A program made the position numbers and the translations under genes. A stretch of 64,000 nt of DNA from Halobacillus kuroshimensis DSM 18393 (GTDB lineage: Bacteria; Bacillota; Bacilli; Bacillales; Halobacillaceae), in the NCBI RefSeq assembly GCF_000425705.1, contig NZ_AUDY01000008.1, positions 806,001 through 870,000 of the forward strand, in the 5' to 3' direction. Shown here in pieces: positions 26,852 to 34,875 of this stretch (the first letter of the stretch is position 1; each line of letters begins with the position of its first letter). The notes below the pieces were generated by a model. It had not been told where the DNA came from. It did not search any database and saw only the letters and a list, made by a program, of their open reading frames with translations.

Positions 26852-27625
26852 TTACTTCAGCAAGTTTAAGAACGTCCTGTACTTTCTTTCCATATATATC
26901 CCTTTATCGGCATAAATCCAATTGAAGAAATTTAGAACATCTTTTTTACCACTAACATAAAGTCTGAAATAAGTTTCAAAGGTCTTTACCTGACTTCTAA
27001 TAACTTGTTCTTCAAGCATATCGTTTAATGAATAAATAAAGTCTTTCGATCCACACACAATATTAATAAACTTCTTATCTTTGTATACACACCCATCTCC
27101 ATCGAAATAACCCCTGACAAAATGTGATTTATAATTTTCCGGGATCTCGGGAATACGTACTTTCATACTTTTTTTCGGTGTGAAACCATGAATTTGTATA
27201 AGATCGTCTTTTATAATTTTGCTGTTTATATTTAGGATGCAGACATCAGTCGTTTCATTTAAAATGATTGGATGATTAGAACTTAACTCTTGTTTGATTA
27301 GATGGAGTATGTGTCTATCTTTCTGAGAAAAGCTGATTTGCTGCCCATTAGTTGGTATCATCCCATCTGCAGCAAAGAAACCAAGGATATAGGCCATATT
27401 GTTCGACCAGGTTTTAAAGTAATGCTCGTTGACGTGATATTTACGTTTCCAGCTGCCACGGGGACGCATAGGAACATTCATTTTTTTCAAAATGAGACGA
27501 ATGGCGTCCGGAGTAATACCCGCCTCCCCTGCAATCACTGCTGTCCTCTCCCCATTTTTGTACCGTTCTGCAATTTCTTCATTTGTCAGCCGGCGTCTCC
27601 TTGAATTCGATCCATTCGATACCAT
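26852..27625 (-). CDS. Free-standing LAGLIDADG homing endonuclease with N-terminal HTH
   Basis: A 257-residue protein with two LAGLIDADG motifs: LGFFAADG at residues 81-88 and RGYFDGDG at 171-178, each ending in an acidic metal-binding residue, so a monomeric double-motif enzyme is predicted. Residues about 12-50 form a helix-turn-helix (NEEIAERYKNGERTAVIAGE) of the kind fused to mobile endonucleases. Start ATG 27625 follows AAGGAGGTTGATC; longer in-frame starts lack a ribosome site. It is not inside an intron or intein that I can see. AT-rich compared with its neighbours. Target unknown. Confidence 0.85.
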   Translation of the reverse strand: MVSNGSNSRRRRLTNEEIAERYKNGERTAVIAGEAGITPDAIRLILKKMNVPMRPRGSWKRKYHVNEHYFKTWSNNMAYILGFFAADGMIPTNGQQISFSQKDRHILHLIKQELSSNHPIILNETTDVCILNINSKIIKDDLIQIHGFTPKKSMKVRIPEIPENYKSHFVRGYFDGDGCVYKDKKFINIVCGSKDFIYSLNDMLEEQVIRSQVKTFETYFRLYVSGKKDVLNFFNWIYADKGIYMERKYRTFLNLLK

Positions 27626-27695
27626 GATCAACCTCCTTATACGAGTTAAGATCATTATACCGAACATTTGTTCCCGCATCCATTTTTTCGCACTT

Positions 27696-28550
27696 TTACA
27701 TGCCACACCTACTTTTCCAATCCTTTAAGTAAGCGTATACATCGTTGCTGTTAAAGGATTCAGCTGAAATGCTCAAGGATACTTCGCTTTCGAGTAATTG
27801 AAATAACTCAGCGATTGTGATGAGCGCCTCCCAATTTTCATTGTAATCACTTCCTGTATAGGTAGCTTGATACAATATCCACAGTTCTTCAGGCAGAAAT
27901 CGTTCAAAATATTTACCGGCACTGCCGACAGAGACCGAAAAGTCATGTTTTGAGCCAATGTACCAGCTCATCATTTGGTGCAGCATCCTTCTCACAGGAC
28001 CCTCCATCATCGTTTTAGCATAGGGCAATTGCTTCCGCTCCAAGCCTTTAGCCACATACAGGCTTACCCACCAGAATTCATTGCTGCAGCGATAGACATC
28101 TTCATGTGCAGGTTTCTCAACGATATAATCGCGGTTGTCCGGATCTGGAATTTCCGGAAGACACCCATCCTTGTCGAGCAGAACTTCTGTTAAACTCTCG
28201 AAAGTCTCAGGCAGATCGTGGACGTCAACGAGAGTCAAATCAATTCTTGTCCCATCTGTAAACTGCATCAAATAAGCAAACCGCCCCCTCCTTCCATCCT
28301 CCGCGTATAAAGGATAATGATCAGGCATCTGCGTAATCAGCCGCTCCCCGAAAACATCAATCCATGTGTGATCCTTCATAAAGGACGAAAAATCAGACAC
28401 GATATACTGAATGTCGTAATCCTGAAGAGCGTCATGCTCTGTTTCTGCATTCCTATTAACCCTTGATCCATTTAAAAGCACCGCTCGTATCCGATCATCC
28501 TGATCAGCCGTATGTAAAAGTAAATCATACATTTCCTGTTCTTTGCGCAT
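27696..28550 (-). CDS. aadK: Aminoglycoside 6-adenylyltransferase, AadK/ANT(6) family
   Basis: A 284-residue nucleotidyltransferase, the same length as B. subtilis AadK. The active site is LLNGSRVNRNAE followed by LQDYDIQYIV with the metal-binding Asp pair, and RIDLTLVDVHD gives the third acidic residue. AadK adenylylates streptomycin; chromosomal copies in Bacillaceae give modest intrinsic resistance, so a resistance phenotype here is only inferred. It lies upstream of the homing-endonuclease gene on the same strand with a 70-bp gap. Confidence 0.88.
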   Translation of the reverse strand: MRKEQEMYDLLLHTADQDDRIRAVLLNGSRVNRNAETEHDALQDYDIQYIVSDFSSFMKDHTWIDVFGERLITQMPDHYPLYAEDGRRGRFAYLMQFTDGTRIDLTLVDVHDLPETFESLTEVLLDKDGCLPEIPDPDNRDYIVEKPAHEDVYRCSNEFWWVSLYVAKGLERKQLPYAKTMMEGPVRRMLHQMMSWYIGSKHDFSVSVGSAGKYFERFLPEELWILYQATYTGSDYNENWEALITIAELFQLLESEVSLSISAESFNSNDVYAYLKDWKSRCGM

Positions 28551-28619
28551 CTCTTACCCCCTCTTCCATAGTTGTGATTCTTTCATCCATTGCTTACGAT
28601 AAGAATGAGGTGGTGCTTT

Positions 28620-29147
28620 ATGAAAAAAATGTTCGTTTTGATTGTTCCCATTTTTCTTTTTATTCTCTACCGTCCTAAAAGAGTCCATTCCTGCACGTTT
28701 GATCCTTCAGAGGTCTTACCAGGAGATGTATTGTTTTCCCCGATTGGAAAACGGGAGTCCAAATATGTAGGACACGCAGGCATTGTCACGACTGATAAAA
28801 AGGTTCTTCATTCCATTCCTTCCGGTTTGATCAAGGATGAACCTGATGTTTATAAAAGAAAATTCCGCAGAGTTTCCCACTATCGGGCGCATGAGAAAGA
28901 CACAGGCCTGCGCTCTGCTGCATTTGCAGGATATCTACACCAGAGATACCCTGAAGCTTTGTATCGTATTCACACCCCTTTGAATGGCCCTGATGACGTT
29001 CAGTACTGTACAAAAATTGTCTGGCAGTCCTATTACGCTGCTGGAGTTAATTTAGGATCTCTGCCTGAAAAAGCCAGAGCCGTCCACCCCCTTTGGTTAA
29101 AAGACAGCAAGCATCTATATCCATTAAAGAGGCGTTCAAACCGTTGA
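28620..29147 (+). CDS. Exported YiiX-like permuted papain-like amidase
   Basis: A 175-residue protein. Residues 1-20 are a signal peptide or membrane anchor (KKMFVLIVPIFLFILY). It is followed by a permuted NlpC/P60-type domain: EVLPGDVLFSP, YVGHAGIVT with the catalytic His, and VQYCTKIVWQSYYAAG with the putative nucleophilic Cys near the C-terminal end. Such proteins hydrolyse amide or ester bonds of wall or lipid substrates; the substrate is unknown. Its last 12 bp overlap the 3' end of the convergent exonuclease gene. Confidence 0.75.
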   Translation: MKKMFVLIVPIFLFILYRPKRVHSCTFDPSEVLPGDVLFSPIGKRESKYVGHAGIVTTDKKVLHSIPSGLIKDEPDVYKRKFRRVSHYRAHEKDTGLRSAAFAGYLHQRYPEALYRIHTPLNGPDDVQYCTKIVWQSYYAAGVNLGSLPEKARAVHPLWLKDSKHLYPLKRRSNR

Positions 29148-30068
29148 ACGCCTTACATAATTCAGAAAATCCGCTTCTGATAAAATTTCGATGGATGCTC
29201 CTTGGCTTAACAGTGTTTCCGCTCTTTCCAATTTGGACGTTTTCTCTCCTGCCGTGTAACGCTCATACGTTTTGGTTCCAACGACCACATAATTGGTGGC
29301 CGCTTCAATATCATAATGAAACACCCCTCCGTGCTGAATCACCTTCTCAACAGCTTCCTCCCTCTTCATATGGGAAAGTCGGCCGGTAAAGGAAACCGAG
29401 GCCTTGTACAAAGGATGAGAAGGGTCTAATTCTACGGATGCTGCTGTGAAAGAAGAAGCTGACGACTTCTGTGCTCTCCGCTTTTTATTCAACCGCGCCG
29501 GTTCATAACCACCTTCATACATCATCCCGTTCGTTGTGCCTGATTTATCCACGAGATCTTTAGAGTCGGCCGCTTGCAACTTTTCTTTTGCCTTCATGAA
29601 GATATGGGCCGCTGCTTTTGCATCTTCAAGAGCATGGTGATGGGAAAATGAAAAGCCTAGATGATCCGCTACTCGATTCAAATTGTATTTAGGAAGCTGC
29701 CACGTCTTCCTTGAAATATTTAATGTACAGTTGTAGGCAAGCATAGGATAAGGAAGGTTGTACTCATCAAGGACGGCTCTTAGAGCCCCCATGTCAAACT
29801 GGGCATTATGAGCAATCAAAAGCTTTCCTTCCACCATGGATTTAATTTCTTTTTCCCACAACGTATGAAATTCCTCGGCATCTTTGACATCTTCCTTGGT
29901 AATTCCGTGCACACGTACATTTATGGGAGCAAAATAATTCTTTTTCGGTTTCACCAAACGGTAATATTCCCTGACAAGCCGCCCGTTTTCATACTCCACA
30001 AGCCCAATGGAACAAACCGAACCTTTGGATGCATTAGCCGTTTCAAAATCAAGTGCTGTAAAATTCAT
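29136..30068 (-). CDS. DEDDh 3'-5' exonuclease with C-terminal BRCT domain
   Basis: A 310-residue protein. Residues 1-165 form a DnaQ-like exonuclease: ALDFETANA (Asp/Glu), HNAQFDMGAL (Asp) and the HHALEDAKAA His-Asp pair. A basic/serine linker with KKRRAQKSS (around 200) precedes a BRCT domain (about 228-300, ASVSFTGRLSHMKREEA and GGVFHYDIEAATNYVVVG). The combination resembles DNA-repair exonucleases that pair degradation with BRCT-mediated DNA or partner binding. Convergent overlap with the amidase gene. Confidence 0.87.
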   Translation of the reverse strand: MNFTALDFETANASKGSVCSIGLVEYENGRLVREYYRLVKPKKNYFAPINVRVHGITKEDVKDAEEFHTLWEKEIKSMVEGKLLIAHNAQFDMGALRAVLDEYNLPYPMLAYNCTLNISRKTWQLPKYNLNRVADHLGFSFSHHHALEDAKAAAHIFMKAKEKLQAADSKDLVDKSGTTNGMMYEGGYEPARLNKKRRAQKSSASSFTAASVELDPSHPLYKASVSFTGRLSHMKREEAVEKVIQHGGVFHYDIEAATNYVVVGTKTYERYTAGEKTSKLERAETLLSQGASIEILSEADFLNYVRRSTV

Positions 30069-30194
30069 AGCAATCTCCTTTCCACTTCCTTTCTTTATGA
30101 TAAAACGCTCCGGATGATTCGTCTAATATAATCCATCCGGCCTGCATAGAGAACCGACGATCCGCTTATGATAACAAGGAAAGGAGTGGCATGA

Positions 30195-30305
30195 ATGACC
30201 TTCGACTTCGCCCGTCTCCCCACAGATCAGCTGCAGCAGATCAAACAGCTGGAGGAGAAATACAACATTGTCTTGATTGCTTACGATGACAAATACATGA
30301 AATAG
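30195..30305 (+). CDS. Putative 36-residue small protein
   Basis: A short frame begins ATG at 30195 behind AAGGAGTGGC and ends TAG at 30303-30305. It encodes a soluble helical peptide with LPTDQLQQIKQLEEKYNIV. A competing ATG four bases earlier opens another frame that gives a low-complexity Arg/Ala product. A good terminator follows immediately, so a short transcript is likely. I do not recognise a named family. It is divergent from the exonuclease gene. Confidence 0.55.
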   Translation: MTFDFARLPTDQLQQIKQLEEKYNIVLIAYDDKYMK

Positions 30306-30306
30306 A

Positions 30307-30337
30307 AAAAAGGTGCCTGATCCTAAGGGCACCTTTT
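30307..30337 (+). terminator. Terminator after the 36-residue gene
   Basis: AAAAAGGTGCC / GGCACCTTTT stem, T-rich 3' end. Confidence 0.82.
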
Positions 30338-30401
30338 GTTTATCCACCCGCATATATTTGCGGATTCTATAAAAACTAATGGGGATAAAGGAGGGATGAT
30401 G

Positions 30402-30746
30402 ATGACGCATAGAGGAAAAAGGACATTCTATAAAGGAGCAGTCTTTCTTATGGCTCTTTTGTTTCTTTCCGTATCCTTCAACCACGTGTTTGCCCAGCCT
30501 GATTATGCCAAATGGGGGAAAGCTGCAGTTGAGGAAACGGCTAAGAACTATCCGGATTACGACCTGGTGAATTATGATTATCAGGGGAAAGTAGCCATTG
30601 CTGATAACCGGGAGCAGTATACCTTCCTATTTACTATGGATCAAGCGGGTACAAAAAAGAACGTACGCGTGTATGTCCTGGTCAATCCTGCAGAGGATCA
30701 ATTGATTGAAGTCCAGTTTGAAGACATAGCGTCTTCTTCCCCGTAA
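30402..30746 (+). CDS. Secreted DUF3889 (YqzG-like) protein
   Basis: A 114-residue exported protein. A signal peptide with a basic start (THRGKRTFYKG) and a hydrophobic core (AVFLMALLFLSVSF) ends at VFAQ near residue 30. The mature part has the DUF3889 opening QPDYAKWGKAAVEETAKNYP seen in small secreted Bacillus proteins such as YqzG. Function unknown. Three consecutive ATGs (30396, 30399, 30402) follow AAAGGAGGG; the last has the best spacing. Confidence 0.72.
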   Translation: MTHRGKRTFYKGAVFLMALLFLSVSFNHVFAQPDYAKWGKAAVEETAKNYPDYDLVNYDYQGKVAIADNREQYTFLFTMDQAGTKKNVRVYVLVNPAEDQLIEVQFEDIASSSP

Positions 30747-30749
30747 AAA

Positions 30750-30773
30750 AGCACACCTCCTGAGGGGTGTGCT
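30750..30773. terminator. Terminator between convergent genes
   Basis: AGCACACC / GGTGTGCT stem between the DUF3889 gene and the nitroreductase gene, with A and T runs on its sides. Confidence 0.8.
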
Positions 30774-30777
30774 GGAC

Positions 30778-31332
30778 TTATGGTGTATAGAGGGTGAATT
30801 TATCGTCAATGGACGTCCGTTTTTTAGGTTCTGGTTTTTCTTCAAAGTACCCCATGTGAATGAAGCCGACAATCTTTTCCTCCGGCTGAATCCCAAGCAG
30901 TTCATGAACGTCCGGGTCATAAATGTGAGGATTTGTCTTCCAAACCACACCAAGATCTCTTTCCCATGCCAGCAGCTGGAAGTTTTGAAGCAGACAGCTG
31001 ACCGCACCGAAATTTTCCTCCCACACTTTCTGTCTTGGATCTTCATCCATCACAACAATTAAGAAAGCAGAAGGCTTGCTGAAATAATCTCTGCGGTCTT
31101 CCTTCCGTTCTTCCGGAAACGTGTCGACGAGGGAGGATACAAAATCCTCTTTCTGCTCAGAAGGTACATAGATGAACCGCCATGGTTCACGCATCCCGTG
31201 GGTAGGTGCCCATACCGCATCCTCCAGAAGTTCCTTTACGAGTTCTGTCGGTACAGGTTTATCCAGATAGCCGGTTTTGATGGAGCGTCTTTCTCTAATA
31301 ACCTCTGCTAATTTTGATTTGGTTTGATTCAT
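30778..31332 (-). CDS. FMN-dependent nitroreductase (YfhC-like), Fur-box controlled
   Basis: A 184-residue nitroreductase-family protein. It starts with the FMN-phosphate motif VIRERRSIKTGYLDKPVP and has WAPTHGMREPWRF near residue 45 and GFIHMGY near the end. It probably reduces a quinone, nitro compound or ferric chelate with NAD(P)H. The start is ATG 31332 behind a GAGGGTGAG ribosome site; upstream ATGs overlap the regulatory region. A near-consensus Fur box lies 31 bp upstream. B. subtilis YfhC is an iron-repressed relative, which fits (from memory). Confidence 0.82.
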   Translation of the reverse strand: MNQTKSKLAEVIRERRSIKTGYLDKPVPTELVKELLEDAVWAPTHGMREPWRFIYVPSEQKEDFVSSLVDTFPEERKEDRRDYFSKPSAFLIVVMDEDPRQKVWEENFGAVSCLLQNFQLLAWERDLGVVWKTNPHIYDPDVHELLGIQPEEKIVGFIHMGYFEEKPEPKKRTSIDDKFTLYTP

Positions 31333-31363
31333 GCCTCTCACCCTCATTATCATCATTATTTAT

Positions 31364-31382
31364 GGTAATGATAATCGTTCTC
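31364..31382 (-). promoter_or_regulatory. Fur box upstream of the nitroreductase gene
   Basis: The 19 bp GGTAATGATAATCGTTCTC match the classical Fur consensus (GATAATGATAATCATTATC) at 16 of 19 positions. No other gene start is near it; the next upstream gene (msrB) is transcribed in the same direction and ends 60 bp away. Confidence 0.75.
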
Positions 31383-31421
31383 ATTGATGTTGTCAAGGCC
31401 ACATCCTTTAAAGTAGAAAAA

Positions 31422-31444
31422 AAGACAGGGGAATCCCCTGTCTT
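31422..31444 (-). terminator. Terminator of the membrane-anchored msrB
   Basis: AAGACAGGGG / CCCCTGTCTT stem overlapping the stop codon, with a T7 run on the - strand. Confidence 0.9.
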
Positions 31445-32030
31445 AAGCTTTATCAAATACCTCTAAAAACTCCCCGTAGCCTCTTTCCTCCATTTCATCA
31501 ACAGGAATGAACTCAAGAGCGGCACTGTTCATGCAGTAGCGAAGCCCTGTCGGTTCAGGTCCATCATTGAACACGTGGCCAAGATGGCTGTCTCCCGCTT
31601 TACTCCGCACCTCTGTCCGCATGCCGAAAATGCCCGGATCGTCTTTCGTGACTATATTCTCTTCCACCAATGGCTTAGTAAAACTCGGCCAGCCGGTTCC
31701 TGATTTGTATTTATCCCGGGAACTGAACAACGGTTCCTTAGAAACAATATCCACGTAAATGCCTGCCTGTTTATTGTCCCAGTATGCATTATCAAACGCC
31801 TTTTCTGTTCCATCCTGCTGGGTGACTTTATATTGAATATCACTCAGTTGATCTTTCAGTTGTGCCTTTGTCCATTCAACAGTGTCTCCGTTATACATTT
31901 CAATCATTTTCGTGCCGGATGACGCCTTTTTTTCAGGATCGGATGAAGCACCTGTGTTTTTACTCCATGTGAAAAGGCCGACGCCTGCAACGACGATAAT
32001 AAGGGAAAGCCAGATCGATAGACTTTTCAT
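31443..32030 (-). CDS. Membrane-anchored peptide-methionine (R)-S-oxide reductase MsrB
   Basis: A 195-residue protein: an N-terminal membrane anchor (residues about 4-22, [19 protein letters not shown]), a short Ser/Lys linker, then an MsrB domain ([37 protein letters not shown] with the catalytic Cys). The CxxC zinc pairs of many MsrBs are absent, as is normal for this subgroup. It should repair methionine-R-sulfoxide outside the cytoplasmic membrane. ATG 32030 has the better spacing to AAGGAGG than the ATG 6 bp upstream. A second, cytoplasmic MsrAB is encoded at 55339-56298. Confidence 0.88.
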   Translation of the reverse strand: MKSLSIWLSLIIVVAGVGLFTWSKNTGASSDPEKKASSGTKMIEMYNGDTVEWTKAQLKDQLSDIQYKVTQQDGTEKAFDNAYWDNKQAGIYVDIVSKEPLFSSRDKYKSGTGWPSFTKPLVEENIVTKDDPGIFGMRTEVRSKAGDSHLGHVFNDGPEPTGLRYCMNSAALEFIPVDEMEERGYGEFLEVFDKA

Positions 32031-32164
32031 AATCATCCTCCTTAGATCGGATTACTTACATTTTAACATGCAGCAGGAACAATGAATAAATTTGTGCCTG
32101 CTGCATGTGTTATAAACCGGAGACAACTCGGCTATCCTGATTAACAGACAGGAGGTGCTATTCA

Positions 32165-32644
32165 ATGCATACATGGATCATGCTTATTTTTTCTGCCTTC
32201 TTTCTACTTACTGCCTGCGGAGAACCTGCCGGCGAAAAGGAAGCAGAAACAGCCGAACCTAACGCCGTAGACAACATTTCGTATGAGTTGGCGGATTCAA
32301 CCGCCGGAGCTTTTTCATTTACTGCCTTTAATCTTGATGTTCACTATCCCGGTGGTGTAACCTACCGCGTTTACTATTCAGCTTATGATCAAGGAGCACA
32401 GGCGGTTGTGTACGAAATGGGCAGAGAAAGAATCTCAGGGACAAAAGCTATGAATCAGTTGACTCCACTCTTCCGGGAAATGAGTTTTGATGAAGATTCC
32501 CCGGATGCCCTTGTCATCAACGACGTCCTGCACATTTTTGGACTGGATACCGGCTATGAACACTTTTCGCTGCGTGTCACCTATCCAGACGAGCCGGAGC
32601 GGCATTATGAAAGCAGTAAAAAACAGCCCTTGTCAAACCGATGA
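32165..32644 (+). CDS. YusW-like lipoprotein
   Basis: A 159-residue lipoprotein. The signal peptide ends in the lipobox LLTAC (Cys at residue 19), so the mature protein is lipid-linked at the outer face of the membrane. The remainder (FSFTAFNLDVHYPGG, then YRVYYSAYDQGA, then a C-terminal FSLRVTYPDEP) resembles the YusW-like domain of Bacillus lipoproteins; function unknown. Its 3' end carries half of the terminator stem. Confidence 0.75.
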   Translation: MHTWIMLIFSAFFLLTACGEPAGEKEAETAEPNAVDNISYELADSTAGAFSFTAFNLDVHYPGGVTYRVYYSAYDQGAQAVVYEMGRERISGTKAMNQLTPLFREMSFDEDSPDALVINDVLHIFGLDTGYEHFSLRVTYPDEPERHYESSKKQPLSNR

Positions 32645-32669
32645 CATAGCGGCTGTTTTGTTTTTTTTT
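32620..32669 (+). terminator. Terminator of the YusW-like gene
   Basis: AAAACAGCC (32620-32628, inside the coding end) pairs with GGCTGTTTT (32651-32659); an inner TGTCA/TGACA stem extends it. A long T run follows. Confidence 0.85.
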
Positions 32670-32672
32670 AGG

Positions 32673-32691
32673 TTTGGAGTTGCTACGAAGT
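32673..32691 (-). repeat. Dispersed intergenic repeat, copy 3 (short, reverse)
   Basis: On the - strand ACTTCGTAGCAACTCCAAA: the conserved core is present, with one substitution, and the TATATA tail is lost. It lies between the YusW-like gene and cvfB, which are convergent. Confidence 0.65.
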
Positions 32692-32706
32692 TCGAAGTGC
32701 CGATAC

Positions 32707-33594
32707 TCAGTTATGCTTGATAACGGTACGTCCGTCTTTCTGCTCAACTTTATCCTGTTTCATCAGCTGACCAAGCGCACGCTTGAAAGCGGCTTTGCTG
32801 ATTTGGAACGTTTCCCGGATTTCATCTGGAGAGCTTTTATCATGAAGTCCCATAACTCCGTCGTTTTCCTCAAGGAATTTGAAAATCATCTCGGCATCTT
32901 CAGACATGCTTTCCTGTTTTAACGGTCTTAGAGAAAGATTGATCGTACCATCTTCCTTGACGTCAATGACACGGGCCTCAATCGTCTGGCCAAGGCGCGG
33001 TTCTTCTTTACGTTCATGCGGATGGATAAACCCGCGGTAGCCTTCGCCTGTTAACACAGCTGTGCCGGCTTTTATGGCCCGGTAAACCCTTGCTGTTACT
33101 TCTTCCTTCAACAATTCTGCAGGAGCCGGCTCAAGATCGTCCATCACTTCCTGCTCGCTGATCGGTTCGCCTGTCAACCGGCCTTTTTTATCCAGTTCCA
33201 AACTTATAAATAAGTGATCCCCTTCTGCAGGCCAGACTGACTTAAACAGGGGCAGATGGTCAGAGGACACAAGAATATCCTTATCCGGAAGTCCGATGTC
33301 AACAAACACTCCTGTGTTTGGAGAAATTTCGACAACTTCGGCCCAGCCGTAGGAGTCACGGGTAATTTCCGGAAGGTCTACCACCGCTGCCGCTTCTCCC
33401 TTTTTATTCATATATAAAAAGCAAGACAGTTCATCACCAAGTTCAACAGACTCGTCCACTTCTTCATCAGGAAGGAAGTATTCTTCATTTCCTGCCGTCA
33501 CCTTGAATCCATGGGTCACTTTTTTCGTTAAAACAGCTTTTCTTACTGTTCCTAAATATTGTTCTTTACTCACTTTATTCACCCTTTTTGACAA
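32707..33594 (-). CDS. cvfB: S1-like RNA-binding protein CvfB (YitL)
   Basis: A 295-residue CvfB/YitL protein with tandem S1-type OB folds: GWAEVVEISPNTGVFVDIGLPDKDILVSSD in the first half and the domain ending ARVIDVKEDGTINLSLRPL in the second, followed by a C-terminal winged helix (SPDEIRETFQISKAAFKRALGQLMK). In Staphylococcus CvfB binds RNA and affects virulence gene expression; in Bacillus the role is undefined. Cytoplasmic, apparently monocistronic. Confidence 0.92.
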   Translation of the reverse strand: MSKRVNKVSKEQYLGTVRKAVLTKKVTHGFKVTAGNEEYFLPDEEVDESVELGDELSCFLYMNKKGEAAAVVDLPEITRDSYGWAEVVEISPNTGVFVDIGLPDKDILVSSDHLPLFKSVWPAEGDHLFISLELDKKGRLTGEPISEQEVMDDLEPAPAELLKEEVTARVYRAIKAGTAVLTGEGYRGFIHPHERKEEPRLGQTIEARVIDVKEDGTINLSLRPLKQESMSEDAEMIFKFLEENDGVMGLHDKSSPDEIRETFQISKAAFKRALGQLMKQDKVEQKDGRTVIKHN

Positions 33595-33662
33595 GTCATG
33601 TCGTCCATTATATCCTAGTTTGTCTCATTTTAAAATATCGCGAGGTATGGAAGCATAAAAAA

Positions 33663-33683
33663 AGCACGGGGGAAACCCGCGCT
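33663..33683 (-). terminator. Terminator of the YjcZ-type gene
   Basis: A GC-rich stem with one mismatch (AGCACGGG / CCCGCGCT) followed on the - strand by a T7 run. Confidence 0.75.
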
Positions 33684-33691
33684 TCTGCTTA

Positions 33692-33778
33692 TCAGCACCA
33701 CCAGGAAGCTCCGACAATAATAAGGAGAATGAACAATACAACGATCAGCGCAAATCCTCCACCATATCCTTTACTCAT
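33692..33778 (-). CDS. YjcZ-family sporulation peptide (28 residues)
   Basis: A very short gene encoding MSKGYGGGFALIVVLFILL followed by IIVGASWWC, with stop at 33692-33694. A glycine-rich start followed by a single hydrophobic helix is diagnostic of the YjcZ/SscA type small proteins found in Bacillaceae spores. It has a GGGGGAATAAGT-type ribosome site and its own terminator. Its presence supports a spore-forming host. Confidence 0.85.
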   Translation of the reverse strand: MSKGYGGGFALIVVLFILLIIVGASWWC

Positions 33779-33859
33779 ACTTATTCCCCCTTTCCCTTTT
33801 ATATATGAGAAAAAGGAGGAATTGGTATGGGTGAATGACTCATTTTTCTTCCGAAGCCA

Positions 33860-34855
33860 TTACGTATGGAATTGTTGAGCAATCAGGCGGTAGGATTCTT
33901 TCTTAGCCTCCAAGTCGTAAATATTCGTAATGATGAGAAATTCATCGGTCTGGTATTGCTCTGACAATTCGAGCAGACGTGCCTTCACCTGCTGGGGGGT
34001 TCCGATAACCGCACGCCGGCGGTTCTGCTCGATTTTTTTCTTTTCGATTTCAGAATACGTATAGCTTTCTGCCTCTTTTATAGAAGGAACACGGGTCTCG
34101 AGTCCTTTTTCAACCTGAAGGAGCCACAGATCCTGACTAAGCGCCAGCTTTTCCGCTTTTTCCTCTGTCTCTGCACAGACAACAAAAATACAAACATTCA
34201 CATCCGGCTGATCAAGGGAGGGGGAAGGCTTGAATTTTTCCCGGTAGGCTCGCAGTGCAGCCTCACCGTTGTCTGGACTGATAAAATGTCCGAGTGTAAA
34301 TCCGGTGCCATTCACTGCTGCATGACGTGCCCCGCGTTCAGACAAACCGAGAATCCACGTTTCCGGCTGACTGTCTGTCGCCGGTCTTGCCGTCACTCCG
34401 TAATAATCGCTTCCCTTAGGCATCGTCCCGTGCAGAAACTGCTGCAGCTCTTTCACCTGACGCGAAAAGGAGCTGAGCGGCTTTTCCACCCCATCCGTCA
34501 AGGCCAGTCTTGTTTTACGGCCGCCCCCGGGTGAGCGTCCAAGACCAAGGTCGATTCTCCCTGGGTAAAAAGCCTCCAGCACTCTGAAATTTTCCGCTAC
34601 TTTCAATGGACTGTATTGAGGGAGGAGTACTCCCCCGGAACCGACACGCATCCGGCTGGTAGCTGCCGCAATCTGACCAATCAGGATTTCCGGAGAAGAT
34701 CCAGCTAATCCATTCGTGCTGTGATGTTCGGCCACCCAGTACCGGTAATAACCAAGTTCCTCCGTCCAGCGGGCCAGCTCAATGGTGTTTTGCAGCGCCT
34801 GTTCGGCAGAATCCCCTTTGGATATAGGGCTTTGATCCAGTACACTCAATCTCAC
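33860..34855 (-). CDS. LLM-class flavin-dependent monooxygenase
   Basis: A 331-residue bacterial luciferase-like monooxygenase of the MsnO8-like group: RLSVLDQSPISKGDSA at the N-terminus, RYWVAEHHSTNGLAGSSPE near residue 38, and GRIDLGLGRSPGG near residue 100. It has a TIM-barrel fold and uses FMNH2 from a partner reductase; the substrate is unknown. A PadR-type regulator ends 20 bp upstream on the same strand, so the two likely form an operon and the regulator may control it. Confidence 0.86.
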   Translation of the reverse strand: MRLSVLDQSPISKGDSAEQALQNTIELARWTEELGYYRYWVAEHHSTNGLAGSSPEILIGQIAAATSRMRVGSGGVLLPQYSPLKVAENFRVLEAFYPGRIDLGLGRSPGGGRKTRLALTDGVEKPLSSFSRQVKELQQFLHGTMPKGSDYYGVTARPATDSQPETWILGLSERGARHAAVNGTGFTLGHFISPDNGEAALRAYREKFKPSPSLDQPDVNVCIFVVCAETEEKAEKLALSQDLWLLQVEKGLETRVPSIKEAESYTYSEIEKKKIEQNRRRAVIGTPQQVKARLLELSEQYQTDEFLIITNIYDLEAKKESYRLIAQQFHT

Positions 34856-34875
34856 TTGTTGTCATCCTTTCGAGC

